From the NCBI RefSeq assembly GCF_004114975.1, contig NZ_CP030051.1, positions 744,001 through 808,000 of the forward strand: 64,000 nt of DNA, written 5' to 3'. A program made the translations under genes and the position numbers. The notes under the pieces were generated by a model. The model ran no database searches and had not been told where the DNA came from. It saw nothing but the letters and a program-made list of their open reading frames with translations. Position 1 is the stretch's first letter, and each line of letters begins with the position of its first letter. Of the stretch, positions 63,192 to 64,000 are shown one piece after another. The DNA is from Bradyrhizobium guangdongense (lineage in GTDB: Bacteria; Pseudomonadota; Alphaproteobacteria; Rhizobiales; Xanthobacteraceae).

Positions 63192-64000
63192 TCACAGCGA
63201 CGGCGCGAGCGACGTCTTCAGCAAAGTCAGCAGCGCCTGCACCGCGGCGGCATTGCGCCGCCGCTCGGGGATGGCGGCCTTGACCCACAACTCCGGAATT
63301 GGAAAGTCGCGCAGCACCTGTTTCAGCGTGCCGTCGCGCAGCGCGGCCGCAACGAGATAATGCGAGATCAGCGTGATGCCGTTGCCGGCGATCGCGCTGC
63401 GCGCCAGCACATGTCCTTCGTTCGACGACAGCAGCGGACTGACCTGGATGCTGATGCGGCCGCGCGGTCCGTCAAACACCCATTCGGGGCCAGTCGGCAT
63501 GAAGCTGAGACAGCGATGCTCGACGAGGTCGCGCGGATGTTTGGGCGTGCCGTGCTTCTTCAAATAGGCCGGCGAGGCGCAAAGCAGCCGTTTCAACGGG
63601 ACCAGCGGCTCGTCGACCACGCCGCCGAAGGCATGGGGGAAGGCGCCGATTGCGATGTCGAATCCCTCAGTGACGGGGTCGACCGGGCGGTCGATCAGCA
63701 CGATCTCGAGCTTCAGCCGCGGGTTCTGCGTCTGGAACGCACTGAAGGCATCCGCGAGCCGCGCCACCGTCAAGGAGGTTGGCGCCTTGATGCGGAGATG
63801 ATCGACAAGATCGTGGCCCTTCTCGCCCATGCGCGACAAGAGATCGGTCGCGTCAGCGACGACGCCGCGCGCGCGATGGACGTAACGCTGCCCGGCCTCG
63901 GTCAGCCGCAATTGCCGGGTTGAGCGGTGGAACAGCGGCGTGCCGATCCGCGCCTCCAGCTGCGTGACGCGTTTCGCCACCACCGAGGTCGAGACATTGA
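63192..64000 (-). CDS. LysR-family transcriptional regulator, cut by window end
   Basis: The visible 268 or so residues run off the right edge. The end of the winged HTH is present (VVAKRVTQLEARIGTPLFHR), then a full substrate domain (VDHLRIKAPTSLTVARLADA). The start codon lies outside the window. Confidence 0.9.
   Translation of the reverse strand, partial: NVSTSVVAKRVTQLEARIGTPLFHRSTRQLRLTEAGQRYVHRARGVVADATDLLSRMGEKGHDLVDHLRIKAPTSLTVARLADAFSAFQTQNPRLKLEIVLIDRPVDPVTEGFDIAIGAFPHAFGGVVDEPLVPLKRLLCASPAYLKKHGTPKHPRDLVEHRCLSFMPTGPEWVFDGPRGRISIQVSPLLSSNEGHVLARSAIAGNGITLISHYLVAAALRDGTLKQVLRDFPIPELWVKAAIPERRRNAAAVQALLTLLKTSLAPSL

Noticed and set aside
62044..63288. Minus-strand open frame of 414 codons
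   Set aside because: It lies antisense to the enoyl-CoA hydratase and across the reductase start; no family resemblance.

Overview
The window reads as alphaproteobacterial DNA of the Bradyrhizobium type. It is GC-rich and carries many small protein families that I associate with Bradyrhizobium (DUF3606, DUF6894, DUF1488 and unnamed ones). It also has a GGAAC-N16-CGTT promoter of the EcfG type, a groESL operon with a CIRCE-like site, and insertion sequences of the IS3 and IS21 families. Species is not determinable from sequence alone.

The window has two parts. Positions 1 to about 54592 look like accessory DNA, probably a large genomic island. This part holds an IS3-family element with clean ends (1131-2385), an IS21-family element (21092-23570), an IS21 relic, an integrase remnant, many pseudogenes and many very small genes. 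It stops exactly at a 3' fragment of a tRNA-Arg(CCT) gene (54543-54592), the expected scar of integration into a tRNA. From 54593 on, the genes are ordinary chromosomal metabolism: an amidohydrolase, periplasmic TlpA and DsrE proteins, DoxX, LysR regulators, acyl-CoA dehydrogenase, 2-dehydropantoate 2-reductase and enoyl-CoA hydratase.

Island layout. 3-4.6 kb: an ECF41 sigma factor and its carboxymuconolactone-decarboxylase partner, divergent, each with a textbook ECF41 promoter. 5-10.8 kb: a TPR protein, small proteins, a MOSC pseudogene, an HxlR regulator and a vanadium-haloperoxidase-like protein. 10.9-19.5 kb: DNA repair and stress genes (topoisomerase IB, RNase HII, two LigD-type ligases, a MOSC protein, PolX with a disabled polymerase site, DUF3606). 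19.5-28.4 kb: a protein-isoaspartate methyltransferase/erythromycin-esterase fusion cut by IS21, a prophage-like remnant, and inverted second copies of three genes of the 17.7-19.5 kb region. 28.5-33.5 kb: sensor kinases, a response regulator and a broken GGDEF-EAL gene. 33.7-43 kb: small genes and groESL. 43.5-48.1 kb: a three-gene mannose/mannoside operon. 48.3-54 kb: more small genes, a response regulator and a papain-like protease with five exact-length C-terminal repeats.

The most unusual feature is a family of short leader elements scattered through the island (about 470, 31441, 39189, 41186, 42455, 48397, 48872 and 50618, with a divergent one at 40671). Each has the pattern ATCACCG - 18 to 25 nt - CGGTGACTGAGAG - a few nt - GCTCCCGCC, and most lie immediately upstream of a gene for a protein of 32 to 80 residues. 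The first arm pairs with CGGTGA, and the CTCCCGCC block can often pair with the ribosome binding site. The downstream genes encode tiny one-helix membrane proteins, mini zinc ribbons and other small proteins. This looks like a dispersed cis-regulatory RNA controlling a set of mini-proteins; I do not recognise it as a named family.
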